From assembly GCF_014202425.1 (NCBI RefSeq), contig NZ_JACHGT010000002.1, positions 62,001 to 126,000 on the forward strand: a DNA stretch of 64,000 bases, read 5' to 3'. The position numbers and the translations under genes are program-made. Below the pieces are notes generated by a model that was not told where the DNA came from, did no database searches, and was given only the letters and a program-made list of their open reading frames with translations. Position 1 is the first letter of the stretch. Every line of letters starts with the position of its first letter. Source of the DNA: Phytomonospora endophytica (lineage in GTDB: Bacteria > Actinomycetota > Actinomycetes > Mycobacteriales > Micromonosporaceae). Positions 1 through 9,075 of the stretch are shown piece after piece.

Positions 1-306
1 TGCGAGGACGAGCCGAAGCCCGCGGTACCACCTCGCTTGACGCCGTTCCGGTGGAACGCCGTCCGCTCATCGAACGGCTGTGACGGGCCGCACCCGTCCG
101 GATCTACTGGGGCGCCGCGGGCGCCTGTTCTGCCGGAGGCTCACCGGTGATGGCCGGGTCGTAGCCGTGCTGGGGCCAGTGTAGCGGGAGGTTTCGGGCG
201 GAGCCGGGTGGTTTTTGGAAGGCGGCGGGGACCGGGGGGGCAAAGGTTCAGGTGCGAGCGCGAGGCGTGGCGGTGCCGGCCGCAGCGAGTCGGAGAACAC
301 CGGGCC
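1..306. other. No confident gene at window start
   Basis: This stretch lies downstream of the peptide importer operon, which ends at 307. A short plus-strand frame open from the window edge stops at 81-83 and could be the last 26 codons of a gene that starts outside the window. Its codon third positions are only moderately GC-rich and it matches no family I know. Other open frames here have proline/arginine-rich, shadow-like compositions. I see no clear terminator. Confidence 0.4.
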
Positions 307-1332
307 TCACAGAACGGTGGACACCGCCGCGTAGTGACAAGCCACTTCCGTCCCGCTGTACCGGTACTTCAGCTCGGGCACCTCGTCGATGCACCTCCGT
401 CGCCGGATCGTCGACAGTTCGTTCTCGAACTTCGGGCACCGGGTCCGGAAGCGGCATCCGGACGGTGGCTCGACGGCGCTTGGCACGTCTCCCGCCAGGA
501 TCACGCGGCGTCTGCGCCGTTCTCTGCGCGGGTCGGGCACCGGGATCGCCGACAGGAGTGCCTGCGTGTACGGGTGCGCCGGTGCTTCGAACACCGAGCC
601 GACATCGCCGACCTCGACGATCTTTCCCAGGTACATGACGGCGACGCGGTCGGCGATGTGGCGGACGACGGACAGGTCGTGTGACACGAAGAGGTAGGCG
701 AGTCCGAGCTCTTCCTGCAGGTCTTCGAGGAGGTTGATGACGCCGGCCTGGATGGACACGTCGAGGGCGGAGACGGGTTCGTCGAGGATGAGCACCTTCG
801 GGCGCAGCGCGAGGGCGCGGGCGACGCCGACGCGCTGTCTCTGCCCGCCGGAGAACTCATGGGGGTAGCGGTTGCGGTGTTCGGGGTCGAGTCCGACGGT
901 CGCCATGAGTTCTCGGACGGCTTCCCTTCCGCCGTAGGGGAACTGGCCGTGGACGCGGAGGGGTTCGGCGATGATCTCGAAGACGGTCATCCGCGGGTCG
1001 AGTGACGCGTAAGGGTCCTGGAACACCAGTTGGAGGTCGCGTCGCAGCGGCCGCATCTTCCGGCGGGACAGGCGGGTGATGTCGCGGCCCCGGTAGCGGA
1101 CCTCGCCCGCGGTCGGGCGGATCAGGTTGAGCAGGAGGCGCGCGGTGGTCGACTTGCCGCAGCCCGATTCGCCGACGAGGGCGAGGGTCTCCTCGGCGCG
1201 GATGTCGAGGGAGACGTCGCAGACGGCGTGCACCTCCCCGACCTTGCGGCGGAGCATTCCCCTGCCGCGCACGGGGAAGTGCTTGACGAGGTTCCTGGCC
1301 GACAGGACCGGCGGCACGGCCAGTTCGCTCAT
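307..1332 (-). CDS. Peptide ABC transporter ATP-binding protein (OppF/DppF type)
   Basis: This is one of two ATPases that power a dipeptide/oligopeptide importer at the cytoplasmic membrane. The 341-aa protein has a Walker A (GESGCGKST), the ABC signature [15 protein letters not shown], a Walker B ([13 protein letters not shown]) and a switch His in LFVSHDLSV. The C-terminal oligo/dipeptide extension carries a Cys pattern (GCRFRTRCP) typical of OppD/OppF. Its ATG overlaps the stop of the upstream oppD-like gene in an ATGA, so the two are probably translationally coupled. It is the last gene of a five-gene minus-strand operon. Family assignment is secure; the peptide specificity is not visible. 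Confidence 0.93.
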   Translation of the reverse strand: MSELAVPPVLSARNLVKHFPVRGRGMLRRKVGEVHAVCDVSLDIRAEETLALVGESGCGKSTTARLLLNLIRPTAGEVRYRGRDITRLSRRKMRPLRRDLQLVFQDPYASLDPRMTVFEIIAEPLRVHGQFPYGGREAVRELMATVGLDPEHRNRYPHEFSGGQRQRVGVARALALRPKVLILDEPVSALDVSIQAGVINLLEDLQEELGLAYLFVSHDLSVVRHIADRVAVMYLGKIVEVGDVGSVFEAPAHPYTQALLSAIPVPDPRRERRRRRVILAGDVPSAVEPPSGCRFRTRCPKFENELSTIRRRRCIDEVPELKYRYSGTEVACHYAAVSTVL

Positions 1333-2414
1333 GTGCCCTCCCTTGTGGACTGTGGCGCGCCGGGGTCGGCGGCGACGGGGGCGAAGAGGTCCGACGGGGC
1401 GACTCCGGCGAGGCGTTCGGCGAAGTGGCAGGCGGCGGTGCGGGGCCCGCCGTCGACGGGCCGCAGTTCGGGTTCCTCTTCCCGGCAGCGGGTTTCGGCC
1501 ATCGGGCAGCGGGGTGCGAAGGGGCAGCCGGGCGGGAGGGTCACCATCGACGGCGGCGCCCCGAGGATCGGTGTGAGCCGGTGGTCGCGGGCCCGGTCGA
1601 GGCGCGGGAGGCTGCCCAGAAGCCCGAGTGTGTAGGGCATCCGGGGTGCGTAGAAGATCTCGTCGACGTCGCCGCCTTCGACCATCTTCCCGGCGTACAT
1701 GACCACGACCCGGTCGACGTGCCCGGCGATGACGCCGAGGTCGTGGGTGATCAGGACGAGGGCGGCGCCGGTCGCGGCGCGGGCGGTCTCCAGCGCTTCG
1801 AGGACCTGCGCCTGGACGGTGACGTCGAGGGCCGTGGTGGGTTCGTCGGCGATGATGATGTCGGGGTCGTTGGCCATGGCGATGGCGATGACGACCCGCT
1901 GGCGCATCCCGCCGGACAGCTCGTGTGGGTAGGCGTCGATCTGCCTGCGCGGGTTGGGGATCCCGACGACGCCGAGCAGCTCGACGGCCCGTTCGCGGGC
2001 GGCGTCGCGGCCGACGTCGTTGTGCACGAGCACGGCCTCGGCGAGTTGTTGACCGATCGTGTAGACGGGGTTCAGGGAGGTGAGCGGGTCCTGGAAGATC
2101 ATCGCGATCTTGTTGCCGCGCAGAGCACTGAGCCCGGCGTCGCCGAGCCCGAGCATCTCCTGCCCGAGGAGCCGGACGGAGCCGCCGGTGCGGGCGGTGC
2201 GCGGGAGCAGGCCCATCGCGGCGAGCGAGGTGACGCTCTTGCCGGAGCCCGATTCCCCGACGATGCCGACGGACTCGCCGCGGTGGACGCGGTAGGTGAC
2301 CCCGCGGACGGCGCGGACGAGCCCCGCGTCGCCGGGGAAGGCGACGGTGAGGCCGGCGACGTCGAGGACGGTCCCGTCGCCGGGCGGCTCGGGGCCGTCC
2401 GTGTCGAAGGTCAT
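1329..2414 (-). CDS. Peptide ABC transporter ATP-binding protein (OppD/DppD type)
   Basis: This is the second ATPase of the peptide importer, 361 aa. It has Walker A GESGSGKS, signature [16 protein letters not shown], Walker [14 protein letters not shown] and the C-terminal Cys-containing extension (GCPFAPRCP). The reading frame stays open far upstream, but the ATG at 2414 (MTFDTDG) is chosen. It overlaps the last codons of the oppC-like gene by 4 bp, and the upstream frame runs antisense-free through oppC as a shadow. The stop overlaps the start of the oppF-like gene. OppD-like and OppF-like ATPases normally pair as a heterodimer. Confidence 0.93.
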   Translation of the reverse strand: MTFDTDGPEPPGDGTVLDVAGLTVAFPGDAGLVRAVRGVTYRVHRGESVGIVGESGSGKSVTSLAAMGLLPRTARTGGSVRLLGQEMLGLGDAGLSALRGNKIAMIFQDPLTSLNPVYTIGQQLAEAVLVHNDVGRDAARERAVELLGVVGIPNPRRQIDAYPHELSGGMRQRVVIAIAMANDPDIIIADEPTTALDVTVQAQVLEALETARAATGAALVLITHDLGVIAGHVDRVVVMYAGKMVEGGDVDEIFYAPRMPYTLGLLGSLPRLDRARDHRLTPILGAPPSMVTLPPGCPFAPRCPMAETRCREEEPELRPVDGGPRTAACHFAERLAGVAPSDLFAPVAADPGAPQSTREGT

Positions 2415-3319
2415 CGCCGCACCATGGTCTGGCGCGGGTCGAGCGCGTCGCGCAGCCCGTCGCCGATGAAGTTGACCGTCAGGCAGATCACGATGATGAA
2501 CACCCCCGGGAAGTAGAAGAGCCATGGCCTGGTGAAGGCCGCCGAGGTCGCCGAGCTGATGAGCAGCCCGAGGGAGGTGTCCGGTGGCTGGATTCCCAGT
2601 CCCACGAAGGACAGTCCGGCCTCGGCGAGGATCGCGGTGGCGACTTCGAGGGTCGCCGCGACGATGATGACGCCGGTCGTGTTGGGCACCAGGTGGCGGA
2701 AGATGATCCGCGGGTCGGAGGCGCCGACGGCCCGGGCTGCTTCGATGAACTCCTGTTCCCGCACCGACAGGACCATGGCGCGCACGACCCGGGCGGTGCC
2801 CATCCAGCCGACGAGTCCGAGGATCACCGCGATGTGGAACCACGTCACTCCCCCGCGGACGGCTCCCGACAGTGAGGCCGCGACGGCGAGGAAGGGGATG
2901 ACGAAGATGACGTCGACGATCCGCATCATGAGCGTGTCGATCCAACCGCGGTAGAAGCCGGCGACCGCGCCCCACACCGAGCCGATGCCGGTGGCCAGGA
3001 CGGCGACGGTGAGCGCGACCTTCAGCGACTGCTGGGTTCCGCGCATCACCTGCGCGAGGACGTCGTTGCCGGCGCGGGTCGTCCCGAAGGGATGGTCGGC
3101 GCTCGGGGAGGCGAGGCTGGGGATCTCGCGGTGCAGCAGGTGATCCCACTTCCACACCAGCGGCCCGATGAAGGCGAAGACGATCACGAGCAGGAACAGC
3201 ACGAGGCTCGCCACGGCGAGGCGGTGCCGCAGGAATCGGCGGAGTACGAGGCGCCACTGGCCGCGCTCGGCCGCGGCGAGCGCGTCGGCATCCAATATGG
3301 ACGGTATGGGTTCAGCCAT
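2411..3319 (-). CDS. Peptide ABC transporter permease (OppC/DppC type)
   Basis: This inner-membrane permease subunit has 302 aa. After a cytoplasmic N terminus it has a first membrane helix (about residues 27-50), a periplasmic segment, and a block of about five further helices. The permease EAA-type loop is visible as [21 protein letters not shown], the site that contacts the ATPases. It overlaps oppB by 8 bp and oppD by 4 bp, consistent with one polycistronic transcript. It pairs with the adjacent OppB-like permease to form the membrane channel. Confidence 0.92.
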   Translation of the reverse strand: MAEPIPSILDADALAAAERGQWRLVLRRFLRHRLAVASLVLFLLVIVFAFIGPLVWKWDHLLHREIPSLASPSADHPFGTTRAGNDVLAQVMRGTQQSLKVALTVAVLATGIGSVWGAVAGFYRGWIDTLMMRIVDVIFVIPFLAVAASLSGAVRGGVTWFHIAVILGLVGWMGTARVVRAMVLSVREQEFIEAARAVGASDPRIIFRHLVPNTTGVIIVAATLEVATAILAEAGLSFVGLGIQPPDTSLGLLISSATSAAFTRPWLFYFPGVFIIVICLTVNFIGDGLRDALDPRQTMVRR

Positions 3320-4340
3320 AGCGGATCCTCGGGTCGAGTGCGGCGTAGAGGAGGTCGGCGGCGAGGTTGGCGGCGACGACGAGGGATCCGGCGAGGACGA
3401 GCCAGCCCATGACGGCGTAGGAGTCGTTGTTGATGATGGACTCCAGCAGGTATGTGCCCAGGCCGCGCCAGTTGAAGATGAACTCGACGATGACCACGCC
3501 GCTGAAGGCTCCGGCGATGGCGAGGGGCGCGAAGGTCGCGACGGGGATGAGGGCGGTGCGCAGGGCGTGACGGCGCATGACGACGTGGTTGCGGAGTCCT
3601 TTGGCGCGGGCGAGCCGGATGTAGTCGCTGTTGAGGACGTCGAGCATGGCCGAGCGCTGGTAGCGGCTGGCGGCGGCGTAGCCGGTGAGCATGAGGGCGA
3701 GGGTGGGCAGGATGAGGTGCCCGGCGATGTCGCCGAGGTTCTGGCCGAGGGTGAGGTCGCGGGTGTCGGGCGAGGTCGCGCCGATGGTGTAGAAGATGGT
3801 AGTGCCGACGCGCTGGTTGACCCAGATGCCGGTTTCCTTGATGAGGGCGGCGAGCCAGAAGGTGGGCATGGCCAGGGCGAGGAAGCCGATGAAGGTGAGG
3901 GTGTAGTCGGTCTTGCGGTACTGGCGGACGGCGCTGACGACGCCGGTGATGATCGCCAGGCCGATGGCCATGAACACGGCGATGAGGACGAGCCGGAGGG
4001 TGACGAGGAAGCGGGCGCCGATCTCGCCGCCGATGTCGTGGCCTTCGGCGCGTACCGAGGGTCCCCACTCGCCTTGCAGGAGTCCGATGTCGCCGTGGCC
4101 GCCGATCCCGGTGAGCCACAGCCAGTACCGCTCGGGCATGGAGCGGTCGAGGTAGAGGCGTTCGCGTTCGGCGTCGATGGTGGCCTGTGGGACCGTGCCG
4201 TCCGATGTGGACTGCTGGAGTCGCAGGATGAGGTCGGCGATGGGGTCGCCGCTCAGGTCGACGAGGGCGAAGGCCAGCATCGAGGCGGTGATGAGGATCG
4301 GGACCGCCAGCAGCAGCCGGCGGGCGATGTAGGCGTACAT
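3312..4340 (-). CDS. Peptide ABC transporter permease (OppB/DppB type)
   Basis: This first permease subunit of the importer has 342 aa. The N terminus MYAYIARRLLLAVPILITAS is the usual OppB/DppB opening helix. A long extracytoplasmic loop follows (about residues 30-110), then five helices with an EAA-like loop near YIRLARAKGLRNHVVMRRHA. It starts 75 bp downstream of the binding-protein gene, across a strong hairpin (4372-4409). That arrangement often lets the binding protein be made in excess over the membrane parts. Confidence 0.92.
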   Translation of the reverse strand: MYAYIARRLLLAVPILITASMLAFALVDLSGDPIADLILRLQQSTSDGTVPQATIDAERERLYLDRSMPERYWLWLTGIGGHGDIGLLQGEWGPSVRAEGHDIGGEIGARFLVTLRLVLIAVFMAIGLAIITGVVSAVRQYRKTDYTLTFIGFLALAMPTFWLAALIKETGIWVNQRVGTTIFYTIGATSPDTRDLTLGQNLGDIAGHLILPTLALMLTGYAAASRYQRSAMLDVLNSDYIRLARAKGLRNHVVMRRHALRTALIPVATFAPLAIAGAFSGVVIVEFIFNWRGLGTYLLESIINNDSYAVMGWLVLAGSLVVAANLAADLLYAALDPRIRYG

Positions 4341-4371
4341 CGTGGGGGACCTCCACAGTGCCCGGTCGGTC

Positions 4372-4409
4372 GGGTCCCGCGTCCGGCTTCGCGGCCGGGC
4401 GCGGGACCC
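4372..4409 (-). terminator. Intra-operon hairpin between binding protein and oppB
   Basis: Positions 4372-4381 and 4400-4409 are perfect 10-bp reverse complements, with an inner CCGGC/GCCGG pairing around a short TTCG-type loop. There is no T-run, so this is not a standard intrinsic terminator. Its place after the solute-binding protein and before the permeases fits a partial terminator or mRNA-stabilising element, as found in other ABC importer operons. Confidence 0.55.
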
Positions 4410-4415
4410 GCATTC

Positions 4416-6176
4416 CTACTGGGCCGCCAGGCCCCACTCCTCGTGGTTGTAGAGGGCTCTCAGCGGTGAGGCCGAGGTGTCGCGCACGTTGACGTACTTG
4501 TCGCTGACCAGCACGATCGACGGTGTCGTGACCAGCGGGAGGATGTAGGCGTCGCCGACGACCTTGGCGATGACCTCGTTGGTGCGGGCCGCGGCCTCGG
4601 CGGGGTCGACGGTCTGGCGGACGGTGGCGATGAGTTCGTCGATCGTCTTGTTCTCGTTGCCACCGAAGTTGCTGGCCGACGCGCTGCCCCAGAACTGCTT
4701 GGGCGCGGTGCTGAACTCCGGTGTCCCGCTCCAGCCGAACAGCACGATGTCGAAGTCGCGTTCGGCGAGGGCGCTGCCGAGTTTGTCGGCGGCGATGGGG
4801 TCGAGGGTGATCTCGATGCCGAGTTCGGCCAGGTAGGACTGGATCAGTTCGACGCTGATCTGCCGCATCGGGTGCCCGTCGAGCGAGCGCAGCCGCAACG
4901 GCCCGACGTTCTCGCCGTCTTTGGTGAGCTTCCCGTCGACGATCGAGTATCCGGCGGCGGTCAGGATCGCCTTGGCCTTCTCGATGTCGCCGCTGCCCTG
5001 TCCGCTGGCGGTGATCTGGTCGGTGAAGTAGGGGCTGGTCGCCTTGAACAGATGGTTGAGGCGCCGCTCGACCTGGTCGGTGACCTGTCCGTAGGTGCGG
5101 GCGTTGATGTCGTCGACGTTGATCGCGGTGAGGATCGCCGTGCGCAGCTGGAGGTCCGACAGCCACTTGTTGTGCACGTTGATGTCGACGTGCTCCCAGC
5201 TCGGTCCGGTGGCCAGGTCGCTGTAGAGGCCCTGGACACCCCCGGCCTGTTCGGCGACGTCGGCGTCGAGCGCGGCCGGGGCCGAGCCCTGAAGTTCGCC
5301 GTTCTCGATGCCGGGCAGCAGTGAGCGGGGGTCGGCGACGACCTTGACGATGAGCTTGTCGAGGGTGGGTTTCACGGCGCCGTACCACTTCTCGTTGGGG
5401 ACTTTCACGACCTGTTCACCGACGACGGCGGTGTCGATGCGGTAGGGGCCGCCCGACCAGGCGGGGACGGTCTCGGCGAAGTACTTCATCGAGGCGGCCA
5501 TCTGGGCGGGGTCGTTCTTCCAGTCGTGGCCGGCCGTGGCGGCGACGTGCGCGGGGTAGGACAGCGCGGTCGCCGTGCGCCACTCGGGGTTCTTTTCACC
5601 GTCTTTGAGGGTGATGGTGACGGTGCCCTTCTCCGTCTCGGTGATCGACGCGATCTGGCCGCCGTAGGTGGTCGCCGCCGGGCTGCACTCGGTGCAGAGC
5701 GACGCGTCGCCGGACAGGGCGTACCAGTACCAGGTGAAGTCGTCGACGCCGATGGGGGTGCCGTCGTCCCAGACGGCCTCGGGCCTGATCTTGTACTGCC
5801 AGGACTGCGGGTCCTCCGACAGCAGCTTGGGTTCCTCGACGAGCAGGTCGCGGCTCCATTGCCATGTCGCGTCGGGCTGGAAGCGGCCGGTGAGCGGGAA
5901 GACGCCGTGCAGGATCTGGTTGAGGTAGACGGAGTTCCCGCTGGAGGTGGTGTTGTTCCATTCCTCCCAGCCGTTGCTGATGGCCCAGACCATCTCGCCG
6001 CCGTCCGCGCGGTCGCCGGAGTTGCAGGCGTTGACGTTGGCGGCGCAGTCGGCGAGTCCACGGCCGGTGCCGGAGGTGCCGTCCTCGGATCCGGCGCAGG
6101 AGGCCAGGACCAGCAGCGCGGCCGCGCCGAGGACTGGAATGAGGGTGGTTAACGGGCGCTTTCGGGATAGCAGCAT
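4416..6176 (-). CDS. Peptide-binding lipoprotein of ABC transporter (SBP family 5)
   Basis: This extracytoplasmic receptor delivers peptides to the importer encoded downstream. The 586-aa protein has a lipoprotein signal peptide: charged N terminus RKR, hydrophobic stretch about 9-25, lipobox L-A-S-C with Cys27 as the lipidation site. The body is the two-lobed family 5 solute-binding fold (for example LLVEEPKLLSEDPQSWQYKI, where such proteins read out the start of lobe I). The ATG at 6176 has a GAGGAG ribosome site 5 nt upstream. It is the first gene of the operon, so its promoter lies between 6177 and about 6390, shared back to back with the trp leader. Confidence 0.92.
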   Translation of the reverse strand: MLLSRKRPLTTLIPVLGAAALLVLASCAGSEDGTSGTGRGLADCAANVNACNSGDRADGGEMVWAISNGWEEWNNTTSSGNSVYLNQILHGVFPLTGRFQPDATWQWSRDLLVEEPKLLSEDPQSWQYKIRPEAVWDDGTPIGVDDFTWYWYALSGDASLCTECSPAATTYGGQIASITETEKGTVTITLKDGEKNPEWRTATALSYPAHVAATAGHDWKNDPAQMAASMKYFAETVPAWSGGPYRIDTAVVGEQVVKVPNEKWYGAVKPTLDKLIVKVVADPRSLLPGIENGELQGSAPAALDADVAEQAGGVQGLYSDLATGPSWEHVDINVHNKWLSDLQLRTAILTAINVDDINARTYGQVTDQVERRLNHLFKATSPYFTDQITASGQGSGDIEKAKAILTAAGYSIVDGKLTKDGENVGPLRLRSLDGHPMRQISVELIQSYLAELGIEITLDPIAADKLGSALAERDFDIVLFGWSGTPEFSTAPKQFWGSASASNFGGNENKTIDELIATVRQTVDPAEAAARTNEVIAKVVGDAYILPLVTTPSIVLVSDKYVNVRDTSASPLRALYNHEEWGLAAQ

Positions 6177-6394
6177 GGGCGCTCCTCGAAGGGCCGAGCA
6201 CCCGGTGATCTGCTGTGGTCACGGGGTGCACCCGGGGTTTCCGCGGCGCGTCGCCGCGGTGACCATACGGTGGCATAGATTCTTGTCGATGCGCTGCCCC
6301 CGGATCGGTCGAATCCCTTTCGTGATTTATCCGTTATCACGGTGAGACACTCCGCTTCAGGGGCGGCCGGGAAGCCCGTGCTAAAGTCGCCGCC

Positions 6395-6433
6395 ATGCGA
6401 CCCGTGACCCATCGAAGCTGGTGGCGCCGCTGA
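6395..6433 (+). CDS. trpL: trp leader peptide of an attenuator (12 aa, tandem Trp codons)
   Basis: A short frame encodes MRPVTHRSWWRR and stops just before a set of competing hairpins. Two adjacent Trp codons (6419-6424) are the sensing element. With enough Trp-tRNA the ribosome runs through and lets the terminator at 6465-6490 form; a ribosome stalled at the Trp codons would favour an alternative fold. Candidate alternatives are a 1:2 hairpin (6425-6430 with 6437-6442) and an antiterminator pairing GGCGG at 6436-6440 with CCGCC at 6469-6473. No strong ribosome site is visible. A TAAAGT box at 6382-6387 could be a -10, which would make the leader leaderless or nearly so. Trp-rich leaders ahead of trpE are established in actinomycetes and rhizobia. 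Confidence 0.85.
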   Translation: MRPVTHRSWWRR

Positions 6434-6464
6434 CAGGCGGCGTGGATTTCGCATGTAGTCGTAC

Positions 6465-6495
6465 GCGACCGCCGGGGTGATGGCGGTCGCTTTTT
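6465..6495 (+). terminator. Trp attenuator terminator hairpin
   Basis: A perfect 9-bp stem (GCGACCGCC at 6465-6473, GGCGGTCGC at 6482-6490) closes an 8-nt loop and is followed directly by five T residues (6491-6495). This is a textbook intrinsic terminator. It lies 31 bp after the Trp-rich leader peptide and about 60 bp before the anthranilate synthase gene, which identifies it as the attenuator. Confidence 0.9.
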
Positions 6496-6557
6496 CCTTG
6501 GGCGGCCCGGCTCTCCGGTGGGATATCGATCGTTGAGAGCTATCGAGGGCTGTGGGC

Positions 6558-8690
6558 ATGACCAGTGAAGAGTTGACCGCCGGGGGCGCGCGCGTGACCC
6601 GGCACACCGAGGAGTTCGACCCGGCGGACCTGCCCGCGATCGTGGCGGCCGTTGAGCACGGGCGCGGGGGCGTGCTCAGTTCGGGCATGGAGTATCCCGG
6701 CCGCTACAGCCGCTGGAACCTCGCCTACCTGCATCCTTCCGTCGAGGTCGTCGCACGCGGCCGGACGCTGACCGTGCGTTCGCTCAACGCGCGCGGACTG
6801 GTGTTGCTCCCCCTGCTGCGGCGGGCGATCCTGCCCTGCGGGGAGACCGTCGCCGACGAGCCCGGGCTCGTCACCGTGCACGTCCCCGGCAGCGATGCCG
6901 TCGTCAGCGAGGAGCAACGGACCCGCCGCCCGTCGGTGTTCACCGCCCTGCGCGCGATGATGGCCGCGATGGCCGGCACCGATCCCCACCTCGGTTTCTA
7001 CGGCGCCTTCGGCTACGACCTGTCCTTCCAGTTCGAGCCGATCCGGACCGTCCTCGACCGCGCCCCCGGCGACCGCGACCTGGTCCTGCACCTCGCCGAC
7101 GAGATCTATGTCGTCGACCGCAAGCGGGAACGCGCGCACGTCCACCGCTACGAGTTCGAGGTCGACGGCGAGTCGACCGCCGGTCTCGCCCGCGAGGCCG
7201 AGCCCACGCCCTACTCCCCCGCGGCCGTCGTCCCGCCGCCGCCGACGCCCGGCGCCTACGCCGAGATCGTCGAAAAGGCCCGCGAGCGCTTCTACCAGGG
7301 CGATCTCTTCGAGGTCACACCGAGCCACACCATGCACGCCGCCTGCGACTCCCCGGGCGCGTTCTACGAGCGGCTGACCGCGGCCAATCCCGCGCCCTAC
7401 GAGTTCTTCTTCAACCTCGGCGACGGCGAGTACCTCGTCGGCGCCTCCCCGGAGATGTACGTGCGGGTCAGCGGCCCGCCCGGGCGCCGCCGGGTGGAGA
7501 CGTGCCCGATCGCCGGGACGATCCGCCGGGGCGCCGACCCGCTGGAGGACGCCGTGCGCATCGCCGAGCTGATCGGTTCGGCGAAGGAGGAGTCGGAGCT
7601 GACGATGTGCACCGACGTCGACCGCAACGACAAGTCGCGGGTCTGCGTGCCGGGCAGCGTCCAGGTGATCGGGCGCCGCCAGATCGAGCTGTACTCGCGG
7701 CTGATCCACACCGTCGACCATGTCGAGGGGACGCTGCGCCCGGAGTTCGACGCGCTCGACGCCTTCCTCACCCACACGTGGGCGGTGACCGTGACGGGTG
7801 CGCCGAAGACGTGGGCGATGCAGTTCATCGAGGAGCACGAGGCGACACCGCGCCGCTGGTACGGGGGCGCCGTCGGGTATCTGGGCTTCGACGGGACCGC
7901 CAACACCGGCCTGACGCTGCGGACCGCGCAGATCCGCGACGGTCTGGCGACCGTGCGGGCGGGGGCGACTTTGCTGTACGACTCCGACCCGGCGTCGGAG
8001 GAGCGCGAGACGCACCTGAAGGCCCGCGCGTTGCTGGAGTCGGTCGGCACGCCGCCCGCGCCGGCCGCCCCGGCGGCGGTGACCGAGCCGGTCGGCGCCG
8101 GGCGCCGGATCCTGCTCGTCGACCACCAGGACTCGTTCGTCAACACCCTCGCCGACTACTTCCGCCAGTACGGCGCCGACGTGACCACGCTGCGCTTCGG
8201 CTTCCCACCGTCCATGCTGGACACCGACCGGCCCGACCTCGTCGTGCTGTCCCCCGGGCCCGGCCGCCCGAAGGACTTCGACTGCGCGGGGCTGCTGTCC
8301 GAACTGGACGGCCGTGGCCTGCCCGCCTTCGGCGTGTGCCTCGGGCTGCAGGCGATGATCGAGCACGGTGGAGGGACCCTCGCGCTGCTGCCCGAACCCG
8401 TGCACGGCAAGCCCGGCGTCGTGAAGGTCCTCGGTGGACGGATGCTCGCCGGACTGCCCGACGAGTTCACCGCCGCCAGGTACCACTCGCTGCACGCGAA
8501 GGCCGACCAGGTCCGCGGCGGCTTCACCGCCACCGCCATGACCGACGACGTCGTCATGGCGATCGAGGACCACGAACGCCGGCGCTACGGCGTGCAGTTC
8601 CACCCCGAGTCGATCCTGACGGCGACCGGCCGGGCCGGGCACACGATCGTGGCGAACGTGCTGGGGCTGGTGGGCGAACGGGCCGGATAG
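6558..8690 (+). CDS. trpEG: Fused anthranilate synthase TrpE-TrpG
   Basis: This enzyme makes anthranilate from chorismate and glutamine, the first step of tryptophan synthesis. The 710-aa protein fuses the chorismate-binding TrpE part (about 1-500, with ELTMCTDVDRNDKSRVCVPG and RWYGGAVGYLGFDG) to a class I glutamine amidotransferase TrpG part (about 515-710). TrpG shows the nucleophile Cys in GVCLGLQ and the His/Glu pair in GVQFHPES. The ATG at 6558 has GAGGG 8 nt upstream; a GTG at 6552 is an in-frame alternative. The Trp attenuator just upstream confirms a tryptophan role, and argues against a related fused enzyme for phenazines or other secondary aromatics. Confidence 0.93.
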   Translation: MTSEELTAGGARVTRHTEEFDPADLPAIVAAVEHGRGGVLSSGMEYPGRYSRWNLAYLHPSVEVVARGRTLTVRSLNARGLVLLPLLRRAILPCGETVADEPGLVTVHVPGSDAVVSEEQRTRRPSVFTALRAMMAAMAGTDPHLGFYGAFGYDLSFQFEPIRTVLDRAPGDRDLVLHLADEIYVVDRKRERAHVHRYEFEVDGESTAGLAREAEPTPYSPAAVVPPPPTPGAYAEIVEKARERFYQGDLFEVTPSHTMHAACDSPGAFYERLTAANPAPYEFFFNLGDGEYLVGASPEMYVRVSGPPGRRRVETCPIAGTIRRGADPLEDAVRIAELIGSAKEESELTMCTDVDRNDKSRVCVPGSVQVIGRRQIELYSRLIHTVDHVEGTLRPEFDALDAFLTHTWAVTVTGAPKTWAMQFIEEHEATPRRWYGGAVGYLGFDGTANTGLTLRTAQIRDGLATVRAGATLLYDSDPASEERETHLKARALLESVGTPPAPAAPAAVTEPVGAGRRILLVDHQDSFVNTLADYFRQYGADVTTLRFGFPPSMLDTDRPDLVVLSPGPGRPKDFDCAGLLSELDGRGLPAFGVCLGLQAMIEHGGGTLALLPEPVHGKPGVVKVLGGRMLAGLPDEFTAARYHSLHAKADQVRGGFTATAMTDDVVMAIEDHERRRYGVQFHPESILTATGRAGHTIVANVLGLVGERAG

Positions 8691-8762
8691 GCCCGATTTT
8701 CCGGGACAGCGGGAAGGCTCCTCTCTTCGTTAGGCTGCGGGCGCGAGGAGAGGAGCGGGGCC

Positions 8763-9065
8763 ATGGAGATCCGGTACGGCGACGTCCGCGACTGCGCCAA
8801 GAAGGTCCGCGCGGTCGGTGAGGACGTGGCCGAGTTCCTCAACCGCGCCAAGAGCACCCTCGACAAGGCCGCCGAGGGCAACGAGGGGTTCACCGCCGTG
8901 AAGGCCTTCGGGGACGTCAACGACAAGCTGCACCGGCAGTCCACCGCCGTCGGCGAGGCCACCGCGAAGGCGGCCGGGGCTCTGAACGCCGCCGTCGACG
9001 ACCACGAGCGCACCGATCGCTCGGCCAAGAACAATCTCGACGCCGTCGTCGACGCGCTGGGCTGA
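8763..9065 (+). CDS. WXG100-like small helical protein
   Basis: This 100-aa protein is predicted to be almost wholly alpha-helical (a helix about 5-45, a turn around Gly39-Phe42, a helix about 50-98). It resembles ESX/type VII secretion-associated proteins of actinobacteria, though a clear W-x-G is not present. The ATG follows GGAGCGGGG. It ends 10 bp before a DUF1023 hydrolase gene whose N terminus has a similar helical domain, an arrangement common in actinobacteria. The two may form a heterodimer for export or function as a toxin/hydrolase pair, but this is inference. Confidence 0.6.
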   Translation: MEIRYGDVRDCAKKVRAVGEDVAEFLNRAKSTLDKAAEGNEGFTAVKAFGDVNDKLHRQSTAVGEATAKAAGALNAAVDDHERTDRSAKNNLDAVVDALG

Positions 9066-9075
9066 GGGAGCGCAC

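Noticed and set aside
3-83. Short frame open from the left edge and stopping at 81-83, possibly the end of an upstream gene
   Set aside because: Only 26 codons, modest GC at third positions and no recognisable motif; it could be noise.
6540-8642. Long minus-strand open frame opposite trpEG
   Set aside because: It mirrors a strong gene with clear motifs; long antisense frames are usual in GC-rich DNA, and its product is low-complexity and Arg/Gly/Ala-rich.
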